Of a DNA stretch of 64,000 nt, positions 42,576-55,259 are shown piece after piece. The position numbers and the translations under genes were made by a program. Every line of letters starts with the position of its first letter. Positions within the stretch are counted from its first letter, which is position 1. Source of the stretch: Archivesica marissinica (taxonomy: Eukaryota; Mollusca; Bivalvia; Venerida; Vesicomyidae); assembly GCA_014843695.1 (NCBI GenBank), contig CM026397.1, positions 45,698,571 to 45,762,570 of the forward strand, written 5' to 3'. The notes under the pieces were generated by a model, which did no database searches, was not told the DNA's origin, and saw only the letters and a list, made by a program, of their open reading frames with translations.

Positions 42576-42804
42576 GTCCTGCTGGGCTGCACTTCTTGAA
42601 CAACTGGACAGTGTATTGAGCAGACTAGTACATATATTTGAAACAGTCAAGGACTAATACTACATATGCTAATTCTTGTACAATGCGTTATACATGCACA
42701 TGATTTCAGCTTTAATTAAGCCATCTACATCCTGCAGTGTTCAGATCTCTTTTATGAGGATGGGAACTCACTAATGGTGTTAGTACTTGTGGCCCATCCC
42801 AATT

Positions 42805-43040
42805 GTGGAAGTCATGCTAGCGCAGTGGATGCGCGTTCGCTTCAGGTGCGAACGATCCGGAGTTCGAGCCCCGCTGGAGCCGTTACGATTGTGCTATTAG
42901 GCAAGGCATTTAATTTCCACATTGCCTCTTCTCTCTCCCTCGTGGCGATGAATTCCACCAGGAACGAGGTCTCGAGAGTGATTAATATAAGTTGTAAGAA
43001 CTTGTTTCGCAATCGAGCTAATATAAATTTGTATAAAGTC
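42805..43040 (+). mobile_element. SINE family 5, best copy
   Basis: TCATGCTAGCGCAGTGGATG head, B box GGAGTTCGAGCCCCGC, CATTGCCTCTTCTCTCTCCC body, GTTTCGCAATCGAGCTAATA tail. Confidence 0.87.
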
Positions 43041-44069
43041 ACTCTAAACTAATTGCTAATTATGTATTTGTAATATGAGCGTAATTGTTACATACATGTA
43101 TATAAAGCAATAAAATATCAAATCAATAATAATATATCGATACACGCACATACACAATCAGCTTTTAATAGAAATGTTAAATTAAATATGTGTTTGATTA
43201 AATGAGTATAATTTGGTTATTTTTAAGTCACGTGACGCCCACACTCAATTTTCTATTTGAGATAACCAACCTGTCAAACTTATTTGCAATGCGATTTTAA
43301 AATTCTTTGCATATTTTAGTGAGCTTTAGTTTTCAAGATTAGCATGCATATTGTCGCTGGCTATCCTTTATCCATATCGATAACGAGGCTACGTTTTTTG
43401 TAATCACCCTGGCAGGTGACATCACCCTAGAGACGTAGGTTCTAAATATCGCGTATAATATAACTGCGCTTATAATTAAATTAATGTTGGTAGAACTTGT
43501 GGCCCAACACATTTGCTAACGTTCTATTTGTACACCGATTGTGAATGTTATATACACGTATCTATAGAGCAATACAATATTATACAATCAAAAATAATTA
43601 TATGCACAGCGTCTCCACATGTGTCGCGTGCCAGAGACAAATATGTCTGCCGGATCAAAGTCAGAGGCGTTGTGTATGTCACCATTGCATTGAAACTCAC
43701 ATTATCAAGATGCACGCTATTTACGCAATTCTATTACGGGTATTGCTTTGGCTTGGTGGTAGAGTGGTAGAGTGGTCAGATTTGTAAATGCTACGCGACG
43801 TTGCCGTAACGATGCCGTTCGAAACCTTGTATATGCCTACCTAATTCCCTTTATGATCCGCTAAGCATCAGATGCAGCATACACTTTTTTGTAAGTAACG
43901 CACACGCGCGCGCGCGCACACACACCACGCGCGCACGCACGCACGCACGTGCAGCAGTATAGATAACGCATGTATTGATTAGAATTTCATACATCAATAA
44001 AATGTGTTGCATAATTCTCTCTCTGATTCTTGTTCTGTGTGTTGTGAAATCTCACGAATGTATAATAGA
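43041..44069. other. No gene seen; LINE-end fragment and CG/CA microsatellite
   Basis: 43480-43610 is a probable LINE 3' fragment (ACTTGTGGCCCAACACATTTG). 43899-43951 is a (CG)n(CA)n/(GCAC)n microsatellite. GGTGGTAGAGTGGTAGAGTG at 43754 recalls a tRNA/SINE A box but lacks a body. Confidence 0.5.
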
Positions 44070-44147
44070 TCACAGACGCTTGGGGTCTGGACAAGTTGTT
44101 TCCGGTTCAAAACCAAATTTGTTATTTAAAACAAACAAAAACCATCA

Positions 44148-45244
44148 CGTTAAGGGCTCACACGAATGTGCGTTATAATATGGTATTTAAGAGATCGTAT
44201 GTATGTGCGTTAAGGGCTCACACGAATGTGCGTTATAATATGGTATTTATGAGATCGTATGTATGTGCGTTAAGGGGCTCACACGAATGTGCGTTATAAT
44301 ATGGTATTTATGAGATCGTATGTATGTGCGTTAAGGGGCTCACACGAATGTGCGTTATAATATGGTATTTAAGAGATCGTATGTATGTGCGTTAAGGGGC
44401 TCACACGAATGTGCGTTATAATATGGTATTTAAGAGATCGTATGTATGTGCGTAAGGGGCTCACACGAATGTGCGCTATAATATGGTATTTAAGAGATCG
44501 TATGTATGTGCGTTAAGGGGCTCACACGAATGTGCGTTATAATATGGTATTTAAGAGATCGTATGTGTGTGCGTTAAGGGGCTCACACGAATGTGCGTTA
44601 TAATATGGTATTTAAGAGATCGTATGTATGTGCGTTAAGGGGCTCACACGAATGTGCGTTATAATATGGTATTTAAGAGATCGTATGTGTGTGCGTTAAG
44701 GGGCTCACACGAATGTGCGTTATAATATGGTATTTAAGAGATCGTATGTATGTGCGTTAAGGGGCTCACACGAATGTGCGTTATAATATGGTATTTAAGA
44801 GATCGTATGTATGTGCGTTAAGGGGCTCACACGAATGTGCGTTATAATATGGTATTTAAGAGATCGTATGTATGTGCGTTAAGGGGCTCACACGAATGTG
44901 CGTTATAATATGGTATTTAAGAGATCGTATGTGTGTGCGTTAAGGGGCTCACACGAATGTGCGTTATAATATGGTATTTAAGAGATCGTATGTGTGTGCG
45001 TTAAGGGGCTCACACGAATGTGCGTTATAATATGGTATTTAAGAGATCGTATGTGTGTGCGTTAAGGGGCTCACACGAATGTGCGTTATAATATGGTATT
45101 TAAGAGATCGTATGTATGTGCGTTAAGGGGCTCACACGAATGTGCGTTATAATATGGTATTTAAGAGATCGTATGTATGTGCGTTAAGGGGCTCACACGA
45201 ATGTGCGTTATAATATGGTATTTAAGAGATCGTATGTGTGTGCG
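44148..45244 (+). repeat. 61-bp satellite, ~18 units
   Basis: GGGGCTCACACGAATGTGCG, TTATAATATGGTATTTAAGA, GATCGTATGTATGTGCGTTAA. The first two units lack one G. It follows directly a CAGACGCTTGGGGTCTGG repeat fragment at 44070. Confidence 0.96.
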
Positions 45245-45443
45245 TTTGATTTGTATACGCACAGTATAATTATTACGTTAGACACCGGACAATTTATTTA
45301 GAAAGTGGCCTCAATGTGTGCTCAAAATGAGGTCGATGCATATACATGCTTGGGTCTGTTTGCGTGTTACTCATATAAGTGTGATATCTGCTATATAACT
45401 TATATAGTGTATAATAATAATTATTGTTATTTACATGTACATT

Positions 45444-45665
45444 CAACCCTGTCTTAAACAACCAGTCAAGTGAATAACAAAATGCTGCTGCTTAGCACAG
45501 ATGGCTGCTTAATAGAGGTCAAATGCATAATAAAACAATGACCACTAAAACAGGATTGACTACAGTCAAACCTGTCTTAAGCAGCCAGCCAAGGGAATAT
45601 TTCAAAGTGGCTGCTTAGCACATGTGGCTGCTTAATAGAGGTGACCACTAACAAAGGTTTGACTA
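45444..45665. repeat. Two tandem ~110-bp palindrome-ended elements
   Basis: TCAACCCTGTCTTAAACAAC ... ACTAAAACAGGATTGA and GTCAAACCTGTCTTAAGCAG ... TAACAAAGGTTTGAC. Ends are inverted (TCAA.CCTGT). Inner GTGGCTGCTTA and GGCTGCTTAATAGAGGT repeats. Likely a short MITE family. Confidence 0.65.
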
Positions 45666-46049
45666 TATATATATAATAAACGTATCAATTAGTTTATCTA
45701 CACTTTTCGAGTATTGCTATAATACTCGACTTTATTGATCACCCCTCTCGTCATGGAAGGAACACACTATCTATTACAGCAGGTCACAAGTTCGATTAGC
45801 TGTATGGTTAATTGTAATACATCATCCATGCCATGCAGAACATAGCTGTGCTTATAATAGAACTATTGTACTGTACAATCATTCTACTCTACAGTTTCTA
45901 TACTATTTAATGATTACTGTAATACAGTAAGGCAGATTGTACAGATTGCTATATTTACATGCAATTGTTTTGAATGTGAATGCCACAGCTGACTGCTGGA
46001 GGGTTTTGGCTCTTATGTGGTGGTGATTAAAAACGGAGGTATAACAATG

Positions 46050-46290
46050 TAAATTTATTAAGTTTATTTACCCTCGCCACCGGCGAACCATCTGAGCGAG
46101 CTCCAGCTTTTGTTGGTGGAGGAAGACCCCGAGTGTAGTGGACACCCGGATAGAACCAACGACCTTCCACAAGCAAGCTGGCTAACTTCCGCACATGAAA
46201 ATCCGACCCTAGTGGGATTCGAACCTGTAGCGGTTCGAGGGGCAAGTGATTTGAAGTCAACGACCGTAACCACTTAGCCACGAAGGACCC
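46050..46290 (-). mobile_element. SINE family 7
   Basis: Minus strand: TCGTGGCTAAGTGGTTACGG head, CAGGTTCGAATCCCACTAGG B box, ACTTGTGGAAGGTCG body and GCGAGGGTAAATAAACTTAA tail. A related head is at 54985-55110 and the tail at 29808. Confidence 0.82.
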
Positions 46291-46349
46291 TTCATGTAAA
46301 ACAAGGAGAGTGTCTTTTATATAGGTGGTAACTTTGTTCGGTTCAGATC

Positions 46350-47902
46350 AATGTATAGAATGGGACACACCTTACATTGTAATTTTCTAGTGTTTGTATA
46401 GAATGGGACACACCTTGCATTGTAATTCTCTAGTGTTTGTATAGAATGGGACACACCTTGCATTGTAATTCTCTAGTGTTTGTATTGAATGGGACACACC
46501 TTGCATTGTACTTCTCTAGTGTTTGTATAGAATGGGACACACCTTGCATTGTAATTCTCTAGTGTTTGTATAGAATGGGACATACCGTGCATTGTAATTC
46601 TCTAGTGTTTGTATAGAATGGGACACACCTTGCATTGTAATTCTCTAGTGTTTGTATAGAATGGGACACACCTTACATTGTAATTCTCTAGTGTTTGTAT
46701 AGAATGGGACACACATTACATTGTAATTCTCTAGTGTTTGTATAGAATGGGACACACCTTGCATTGTAATTCTCTAGTGTTTGTATAGAATGGGACACAC
46801 CTTACATTGTAATTCTCTAGTGTTTGTATAGAATGGGACACACATTACATTGTAATTCTCTAGTGTTTGTATAGAATGGGACACACCTTACATGGTAATT
46901 CTCTAGTGTTTGTATAGAATGGGACACACCTTGCATTGTAATTCTCTAGTGTTTGTATAGAATGGGACACACCTTACATTGTAATTCTCTAGTGTTTGTA
47001 TAGAATGGGACACACCTTGCATTGTAATTCTCTAGTGTTTGTATAGAATGGGACACACCTTACATTGTAATTCTCTAGTGTTTGTATAGAATGGGACACA
47101 CATTACATTGTAATTCTCTAGTGTTTGTATAGAATGGGACACACATTGCATTGTAATTCTCTAGTGTTTGTATAGAATGGGACACACCTTGCATTGTAAT
47201 TCTCTAGTGTTTGTATAGAATGGGACACACCTTGCATTGTAATTCTCTAGTGTTTGTATAGAATGGGACACACCTTACATTGTAATTCTCTAGTGTTTGT
47301 ATAGAATGGGACACACCTTGCATTGTAATTCTCTAGTGTTTGTATAGAATGGGACACACCTTACATTGTAATTCTCTAGTGTTTGTATAGAATGGGACAC
47401 ACCTTGCATTGTAATTCTCTAGTGTTTGTATAGAATGGGACACACCTTACATTGTAATTCTCTAGTGTTTGTATAGAATGGGACACACATTACATTGTAA
47501 TTCTCTAGTGTTTGTATAGAATGGGACACACATTGCATTGTAATTCTCTAGTGTTTGTATAGAATGGGACACACCTTGCATTGTAATTCTCTAGTGTTTG
47601 TATAGAATGGGACACACCTTGCATTGTAATTCTCTAGTGTTTGTATAGAATGGGACACACCTTGCATTGTAATTCTCTAGTGTTTGTATAGAATGGGACA
47701 CACATTACATTGTAATTCTCTAGTGTTTGTATAGAATGGGACACACCTTGCATTGTAATTCTCTAGTGTTTGTATAGAATGGGACACACCTTGCATTGTA
47801 ATTCTCTAGTGTTTGTATAGAATGGGACACACCTTGCATTGTAATTCTCTAGTGTGTGTATAGAATGGGACACACATTGCATTGTAATTCTCTAGTGTTT
47901 GG
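46350..47902 (+). repeat. 43-bp satellite, ~36 units
   Basis: AGTGTTTGTATAGAATGGGA, CACACCTTGCATTGTAATTC, TCT. CCTTGC/CCTTAC/CATTAC/CATTGC variants recur in runs, suggesting block duplications. Confidence 0.96.
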
Positions 47903-48643
47903 TAATATATTGTTGATAGTAGATGTTTGTCAAATACATATTACCTTCCTTATTGATATATATATATATCACGACATAGTATGACATGCGTAGAATGATG
48001 TCATTGTAATGACAAGAATTGAATTGTTAAAAAACGTTATCTTATTTAACTTTGGGTATCTTAATCGTATTTTCGGGCGCACGGTTTAGCCACATGGGCT
48101 ATCGTCTGGGAACCTGAACAGAGCAACAACACTATGAATGAGACAGTAAATATCGATATATTTAATAATTCATACTTCTAGTATGTCAACTGCCTTTCTA
48201 TATACTGGATACATGTCATATATGCATTTCAAGTATGCATGTCAAAAGTCACGTGTGCGACTATTACAGTAAGTTCAATATACTCTCCGCACTCTATACT
48301 AATGGTGTTCAGAACTTTGGGTCCAACCCATTTACTTTTGTTCTAATTACAATTATGGTTTTTGTGTATATATGCATGTGTGTGTGCGTGCGTGCGTGCG
48401 TGCGTGTGTGCGTGCGTGCGTGCGTGTGCGCCGTGCCTGACCAATTTAATTTTGTAATTACGTACTAATACACTTTAACCTATACATATAAAATATGATT
48501 AAACAAGTTGCACGGTATTGTCGTTTGTTGTTATCGAAGAAAATATCAGTTTGGAAATTAATCTATTTTTATATAAATTATTTAGAAAATTAAATATTGA
48601 TAGATATATTGTTGTGGAAATTATATGGTTTTACTTGTGTTAT
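47903..48643. other. No gene seen; GTGC microsatellite
   Basis: 48377-48431 is a GTGC/GTGT microsatellite. CCAACCCATTTACTTTTGTT at 48322 resembles the LINE 3' fragment. Confidence 0.45.
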
Positions 48644-50221
48644 TTTGGTATATAGGTGGTGGGGGTAATGTTTATGTGGGTATATAGGTGGTGGGGGTAA
48701 TGTTTATGTGGGTATATAGGTGGTGGGGTAATGTTTATTTTGGTATATAGGTGGTGGGGGTAATGTTTATTTTGGTATATAGGTGGTGGGGTAATGTTTA
48801 TGTGGGTATATAGGTGGTGGGGTAATGTTTATTTTGGTATATAGGTGGTGGGGTAATGTTTATGTGGGTATATAGGTGGTGGGGTAATGTTTATTTTGGT
48901 ATATAGGTGGTGGGGTAATGTTTATTTGGTATATAGGTGGTGGGGTAATGTTTATTTTGGTATATATGTGGTGGGGGTAATGTTTATGTTGGTATATAGG
49001 TGGTGGGGTAATGTTTATTTTGGTATATAGGTGGTGGGGTAATGTTTTATTTTGGTATATAGGTGGTGGGGTAATGTTTATGTTGGTATATAGGTGGTAG
49101 GGTAATGTTTATTTTGGTATATAGGTGGTGGGGTAATGTTATTTTGGTATATAGGTGGTGGGGGTAATGTTTATTTTGGTATATAGGTGGTGGGGTAATG
49201 TTTATTTTGGTATATAGGTGGTGGGGTAATGTTTATTTGGTATATAGGTGGTGGGGTAATGTTTATGTTGGTATATAGGTGGTGGGTAATGTTTATGTTG
49301 GTATATAGGTGGTGGGTTTGGTATATAGGTGGTGGGGTAATGTTTATGTTGGTATATAGGTGGTGGGGTAATGTTTATGTTGGTATATAGGTGGTGGGGT
49401 AATGTTTATGTTGGTATATAGGTGGTGGGGTAATGTTTATGTGGGTATATAGGTGGTGGGGTAATGTTTATGTTGGATATAGGTGGTGGGGTAATGTTTA
49501 TTTGGTATATAGGTGGTGGGGTAATGTTTATGTTGGTATATAGGTGGTGGGGTAATGTTTATGTGGGTATATAGGTGGTGGGGTAATGTTTATGTGGGTA
49601 TATATGTGGTGGGGTAATGTTTATGTTGGTATATAGGTGGTGGGGTAATGTTTATGTTGGTATATAGGTGGTGGGGTAATGTTTATGTGGGTATATAGGT
49701 GGTGGGGTATGTTTATGTTGGTATGGGTAGGTGGTGGGGTAATGTTTATGGTATATAGGTGGTGGGGGTATTTTATATGGTGGTGGGGTAGGTGGTGGGG
49801 TATGTTGGTATATAGGTGGTGGGGTAATGTTTATGTGGTATATAGGTGGTGGGGTAATGTTTATATATGTGGTGGGGTAATGTTTATAGGTGGTGGGGTA
49901 TATGTTGGTTATTTTGGTATATAGGTGGTGGGGTTGTTTTGTGGTTTGGTGGTGGGTTGTTTTGTTGGTTGGTGGTTTGTTGGTTTGGGTGGTGGGGTAA
50001 TGTTTATGTTGGTATATAGGTGGTGGGGTAATGTTTATGTTTGTATATAGGTGGTGGGGGTAATGTTTATTTTGGTATATAGGTGGTGGGGTAATGTTTA
50101 TGTTGGTATATAGGTGGTGGGGTAATGTTTATGTGGGTATATAGGTGGTGGGGTAATGTTTATGTTGGTATATAGGTGGTGGGGTAATGTTTATTTTGGT
50201 ATATAGGTGGTGGGGTAATGT
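48644..50221 (+). repeat. 31-bp G-rich satellite, left part
   Basis: GGTATATAGGTGGTGGGGTA plus ATGTTTATTTT, about 50 units. 49700-49990 is ragged (GGTTTGGTGGTGGG). Each unit has GG, GG and GGGG runs, so two-layer quadruplexes are possible. Confidence 0.95.
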
Positions 50222-50399
50222 TTCTGTATGCTTTGATTTAATCAGTTGAGATTTCACAATTACTTGCTGAAGATTAAAGTCTCTTAATGTGTTTTTTCTC
50301 TTCAATTGGAAAAATAATACTATAATACATATGTACCTTTATCCTAGTATTAACTTTAATAAACCACCATTTACAGAGTTATTGGTTAATTGTTAAAAC

Positions 50400-50692
50400 A
50401 TACCCATGAAGGTGGTCAGTAACCAATGGTAAATCACAAAAACAGGTGCGTGTGTGGGCATATTATCCGAAATACCCATGACGGTGGTCATTAACCAATG
50501 GTACTTCACAAAAACAGGTGCGTGTGTGGGCATATTATCCAAAATAGCCATGACGGTGGTCATTAACCAATGGTACTTCACAAAAACAGGTGCGTGTGTG
50601 GGCATATTATCCAAAATAGCCATGAAGGGTGGTCAGTAACCAATGGTACTTCACAAAAACAGGTGCGTTTGTGGGCATATTATCCAAAATTG
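50400..50692 (+). repeat. 72-bp tandem repeat x4 (left copy)
   Basis: Units of 72-74 bp with AACCAATGGTACTTCACAAA and GTGTGGGCATATTATCC. Identical block at 52389-52681 beyond the gap. Confidence 0.93.
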
Positions 50693-50979
50693 TTACCGTA
50701 ATCATTTATTATTGGTAATGAAATTATAAGACAATAATCACAATATCTAATCATTCGTTCCTTACAATATCTCGGTCTGCAGCACATTCTAAGTAAACGC
50801 AACATATGTCTTTAGTTTATACCAATTTATTTTAGCTCGATTGCGAAACAAGTTCTAATATGGCTCTAATGTAGCACTAAGCTTTGAGCGTACATATTTA
50901 ATCTCAGTATCATGCTTGTTCTGTTATATATAGGAAATATCGCAATCCCTGTCATGCCTCCGTGGTTGAGTGGTTAAGG
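50693..50979. other. Unique stretch with SINE-5 tail scrap and a SINE-4 start cut by the gap
   Basis: 50814-50852 is a minus-strand SINE-5 tail (TAGCTCGATTGCGAAACAAG). A SINE-4 head begins at 50955 (GCCTCCGTGGTTGAGTGG) and stops at the gap. Confidence 0.7.
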
Positions 50980-51979
50980 NNNNNNNNNNNNNNNNNNNNN
51001 NNNNNNNNNNNNNNNNNNNNNNNNNNNNNNNNNNNNNNNNNNNNNNNNNNNNNNNNNNNNNNNNNNNNNNNNNNNNNNNNNNNNNNNNNNNNNNNNNNNN
51101 NNNNNNNNNNNNNNNNNNNNNNNNNNNNNNNNNNNNNNNNNNNNNNNNNNNNNNNNNNNNNNNNNNNNNNNNNNNNNNNNNNNNNNNNNNNNNNNNNNNN
51201 NNNNNNNNNNNNNNNNNNNNNNNNNNNNNNNNNNNNNNNNNNNNNNNNNNNNNNNNNNNNNNNNNNNNNNNNNNNNNNNNNNNNNNNNNNNNNNNNNNNN
51301 NNNNNNNNNNNNNNNNNNNNNNNNNNNNNNNNNNNNNNNNNNNNNNNNNNNNNNNNNNNNNNNNNNNNNNNNNNNNNNNNNNNNNNNNNNNNNNNNNNNN
51401 NNNNNNNNNNNNNNNNNNNNNNNNNNNNNNNNNNNNNNNNNNNNNNNNNNNNNNNNNNNNNNNNNNNNNNNNNNNNNNNNNNNNNNNNNNNNNNNNNNNN
51501 NNNNNNNNNNNNNNNNNNNNNNNNNNNNNNNNNNNNNNNNNNNNNNNNNNNNNNNNNNNNNNNNNNNNNNNNNNNNNNNNNNNNNNNNNNNNNNNNNNNN
51601 NNNNNNNNNNNNNNNNNNNNNNNNNNNNNNNNNNNNNNNNNNNNNNNNNNNNNNNNNNNNNNNNNNNNNNNNNNNNNNNNNNNNNNNNNNNNNNNNNNNN
51701 NNNNNNNNNNNNNNNNNNNNNNNNNNNNNNNNNNNNNNNNNNNNNNNNNNNNNNNNNNNNNNNNNNNNNNNNNNNNNNNNNNNNNNNNNNNNNNNNNNNN
51801 NNNNNNNNNNNNNNNNNNNNNNNNNNNNNNNNNNNNNNNNNNNNNNNNNNNNNNNNNNNNNNNNNNNNNNNNNNNNNNNNNNNNNNNNNNNNNNNNNNNN
51901 NNNNNNNNNNNNNNNNNNNNNNNNNNNNNNNNNNNNNNNNNNNNNNNNNNNNNNNNNNNNNNNNNNNNNNNNNNNNNNN
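50980..51979. other. Assembly gap, exactly 1000 N
   Basis: A round-number run of N marks a scaffold join of unknown true size. Both flanks carry the same 989 bp, so the join is probably an unmerged overlap. Confidence 0.98.
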
Positions 51980-52210
51980 GGTGGGGTAATGTTTATGTTG
52001 GTATATAGGTGGTGGGGTAATGTTTATGTTTGTATATAGGTGGTGGGGGTAATGTTTATTTTGGTATATAGGTGGTGGGGTAATGTTTATGTTGGTATAT
52101 AGGTGGTGGGGTAATGTTTATGTGGGTATATAGGTGGTGGGGTAATGTTTATGTTGGTATATAGGTGGTGGGGTAATGTTTATTTTGGTATATAGGTGGT
52201 GGGGTAATGT
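51980..52210 (+). repeat. 31-bp satellite, right part (duplicate of 49991-50221)
   Basis: Same units in the same order as 49991-50221. Offset 1,989 bp. Confidence 0.95.
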
Positions 52211-52388
52211 TTCTGTATGCTTTGATTTAATCAGTTGAGATTTCACAATTACTTGCTGAAGATTAAAGTCTCTTAATGTGTTTTTTCTCTTCAATTGGAA
52301 AAATAATACTATAATACATATGTACCTTTATCCTAGTATTAACTTTAATAAACCACCATTTACAGAGTTATTGGTTAATTGTTAAAAC

Positions 52389-52681
52389 ATACCCATGAAG
52401 GTGGTCAGTAACCAATGGTAAATCACAAAAACAGGTGCGTGTGTGGGCATATTATCCGAAATACCCATGACGGTGGTCATTAACCAATGGTACTTCACAA
52501 AAACAGGTGCGTGTGTGGGCATATTATCCAAAATAGCCATGACGGTGGTCATTAACCAATGGTACTTCACAAAAACAGGTGCGTGTGTGGGCATATTATC
52601 CAAAATAGCCATGAAGGGTGGTCAGTAACCAATGGTACTTCACAAAAACAGGTGCGTTTGTGGGCATATTATCCAAAATTG
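52389..52681 (+). repeat. 72-bp tandem repeat x4 (right copy)
   Basis: Duplicate of 50400-50692. The flanking 52211-52388 and 52682-52943 equal 50222-50399 and 50693-50954. Confidence 0.93.
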
Positions 52682-52943
52682 TTACCGTAATCATTTATTA
52701 TTGGTAATGAAATTATAAGACAATAATCACAATATCTAATCATTCGTTCCTTACAATATCTCGGTCTGCAGCACATTCTAAGTAAACGCAACATATGTCT
52801 TTAGTTTATACCAATTTATTTTAGCTCGATTGCGAAACAAGTTCTAATATGGCTCTAATGTAGCACTAAGCTTTGAGCGTACATATTTAATCTCAGTATC
52901 ATGCTTGTTCTGTTATATATAGGAAATATCGCAATCCCTGTCA

Positions 52944-53165
52944 TGCCTCCGTGGTTGAGTGGTTAAGGTCGCTGACTTGTATACCACTGTAACGTATCAT
53001 CACTGATGGTCACGGGTTCGAGCCCCGCTCAAACCGTGTCTCTTTATATGAACAAGTTGGCAGTTTCTTACGGAGGTTGGTGCACCAAGTACTGGTTAAC
53101 CGCTGGAGCCTGTCCAGTAAAGGTGCTGTTAGGTAAACTGCCCGTCGCGATGTTAAATATACATA
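52944..53165 (+). mobile_element. SINE family 4
   Basis: GCCTCCGTGGTTGAGTGGTT head, CACGGGTTCGAGCCCCGCTC B box, AAGTTGGCAGTTTCTTACGG body, GTTAGGTAAACTGCCCGTCG tail and an ATACATACATA end. Confidence 0.88.
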
Positions 53166-53181
53166 CATAAGAAAAACAACC

Positions 53182-54603
53182 TTGAATGATCTCGTTTGGG
53201 AATGCCGGTTGAATGATCTCGTTTGGGAATGCCGGTTGAATGATCTCGTTTGGGAATGCCGGTTGAATGATCTCGTTTGGGAATGCCGGTTGAATGATCT
53301 CGTTTGGGAATGCCGGTTGAATGATCTCGTTTGGGAATGCCGGTTGAATGATCGCGTTTGGGAATGCCGGTTGAATGATCGCGTTTGGGAATGCCGGTTG
53401 AATGATCGCGTTTGGGAATGCCGGTTGAATGATCTCGTTTGGGAATGCCGGTTGAATGATCCGTTTGGGAATGCCGTTGAATGATCTCGTTTGGGAATGC
53501 CGGTTGAATGATCGCGTTTGGAATGCCGGTTGAATGATCTCGTTTGGGAATGCCGGTTGAATGATCGCGTTTGGGAATGCCGGTTGAGTGATCGCGTTTG
53601 GGAATGCGTTGATGATCGCGTTGGGAATGCGGTTGAATGATCGCGTTTGGGAATGCCGGTTGAATGATCGCGTTTGGGAATGCCGGTTGAATGATCGCGT
53701 TTGGGAATGCCGGTTGAATGATCGCGTTTGGGAATGCCGGTTGAATGATCTCGTTTGGGAATGCCGGTTGAATGATCTCGTTTGGGAATGCCGGTTGAAT
53801 GATCTCGTTTGGGAATGCCGGTTGAATGATCTCGTTTGGGAATGCCGGTTGAATGATCGCGTTTGGGAATGCCGGTTGAATGATCGCGTTTGGGAATGCC
53901 GGTTGAATGATCGCGTTTGGGAATGCCGGTTGAATGATCGCGTTTGGGAATGCCGGTTGAATGATCGCGTTTGGGAATGCCGGTTGAATGATCGCGTTTG
54001 GGAATGCCGGTTGAATGATCGCGTTTGGAATGCCGGTTGAATGATCGCGTTTGGGAATGCCGGTTGAATGATCGCGTTTGGGAATGCCGGTTGAATGATC
54101 GCGTTTGGGAATGCCGGTTGAATGATCGCGTTTGGGAATGCCGGTTGAATGATCGCGTTTGGGAATGCCGGTTGAATGATCTCGTTTGGGAATGCCGGTT
54201 GAATGATCTCGTTTGGGAATGCCGGTTGAATGATCTCGTTTGGGAATGCCGGTTGAATGATCTCGTTTGGGAATGCCGGTTGAATGATCGCGTTTGGGAA
54301 TGCCGGTTGAATGATCGCGTTTGGAATGCCGGTTGAATGATCGCGTTTGGGAATGCCGGTTGAATGATCGCGTTTGGGAATGCCGGTTGAATGATCGCGT
54401 TTGGGAATGCCGGTTGAATGATCGCGTTTGGGAATGCCGGTTGAATGATCGCGTTTGGGAATGCCGGTTGAATGATCGCGTTTGGGAATGCCGGTTGAAT
54501 GATCGCGTTTGGGAATGCCGGTTGAATGATCGCGTTTGGGAATTCCGGTTGAATGATCGCGTTTGGGAATGCCGGTTGAATGATCGCGTTTGGGAATGCC
54601 GGT
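53182..54603 (+). repeat. 27-bp satellite, ~53 units
   Basis: TTGAATGATCGCGTTTGGGA plus ATGCCGG, with a T variant (GATCTCG). Nine codons per unit give LNDRVWECR/LNDLVWECR frames up to 227 codons. A few 1-bp deletions (for example 54026 and 54322) break them, so no coding constraint is seen. Confidence 0.96.
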
Positions 54604-54702
54604 TATCTGTCGTTATATTTAAATACTTTAATCATAATAGATTATATCTCAACATAATTTATTATATTGGTATTTGTTCCGTTGCTCACGTTGTAAACAT
54701 TT

Positions 54703-54982
54703 GTGCCCCGATCCATTTGTGCCCCGACCCACCCATTTGTGCGCCGACCCATTTCCCCGCCCATTGCCCCGACCCATTTCCCCGTCCATTGCCCCGAGCC
54801 ATTTGTGCCCCGACCTATTTGTGCCCCGACCCATTCCCCGTCCATTGTCCCGACCCATTTGTGCCACGACCCATTCCCCGTCCATTGCCCCGACCCATTT
54901 GTGCCCGATCCATTTGTGCCCCGACCCATTTTCCCGTCCATTGCCCCGACCCATTTGTGCCCCGACCCATTTCCCCGTCCAT
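54703..54982 (+). repeat. C-rich degenerate tandem repeat
   Basis: Mixed units of CCATTTGTGCCCCGACC and CCATTTCCCCGTCCATTGC. All six frames are open for short stretches, which are by-products. Confidence 0.9.
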
Positions 54983-54984
54983 AA

Positions 54985-55110
54985 GGACTCGGAGGCTTCG
55001 GTGATGGACCTTGAGTTCAAACCACTTGCCCCTCACAGCTGTAGGTTCGAACCCCACTAGAGGGAGTGTCGAATTATTTCAAGTGAGGAAGCTCTCCAGC
55101 TACCAGATGG
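54985..55110 (+). mobile_element. SINE family 7 head fragment
   Basis: GGACTTGAGTTC-like head, GCCCCTCACAGCTGTAGGTT then CGAACCCCACTAGAGGGAGT, and AAGTGAGGAAGCTCTCCAGC. Matches the head part of 46050-46290. Confidence 0.7.
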
Positions 55111-55259
55111 TCGGTCATATGTGCCGAAATATGAAAATAGGAACCAACATATTGAAACTGAAAGTACAATACAAAGTACACGGAATCCCGCGAATGACGT
55201 TACATCACGTGCATGAAGTTGGCAGAGCCTGTTTTTAAAAAGCATGGTTAAAAATAAAC

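Noticed and set aside
50962..52008. Frames spanning the run of N
   Set aside because: Artefact of unknown bases; only a SINE-4 head precedes the gap.
53182..55004. LNDRVWECR repeat protein
   Set aside because: Nine-codon period from a 27-bp satellite; single-base deletions at about 54026 and 54322 break it, and the continuation is C-rich low-complexity sequence.
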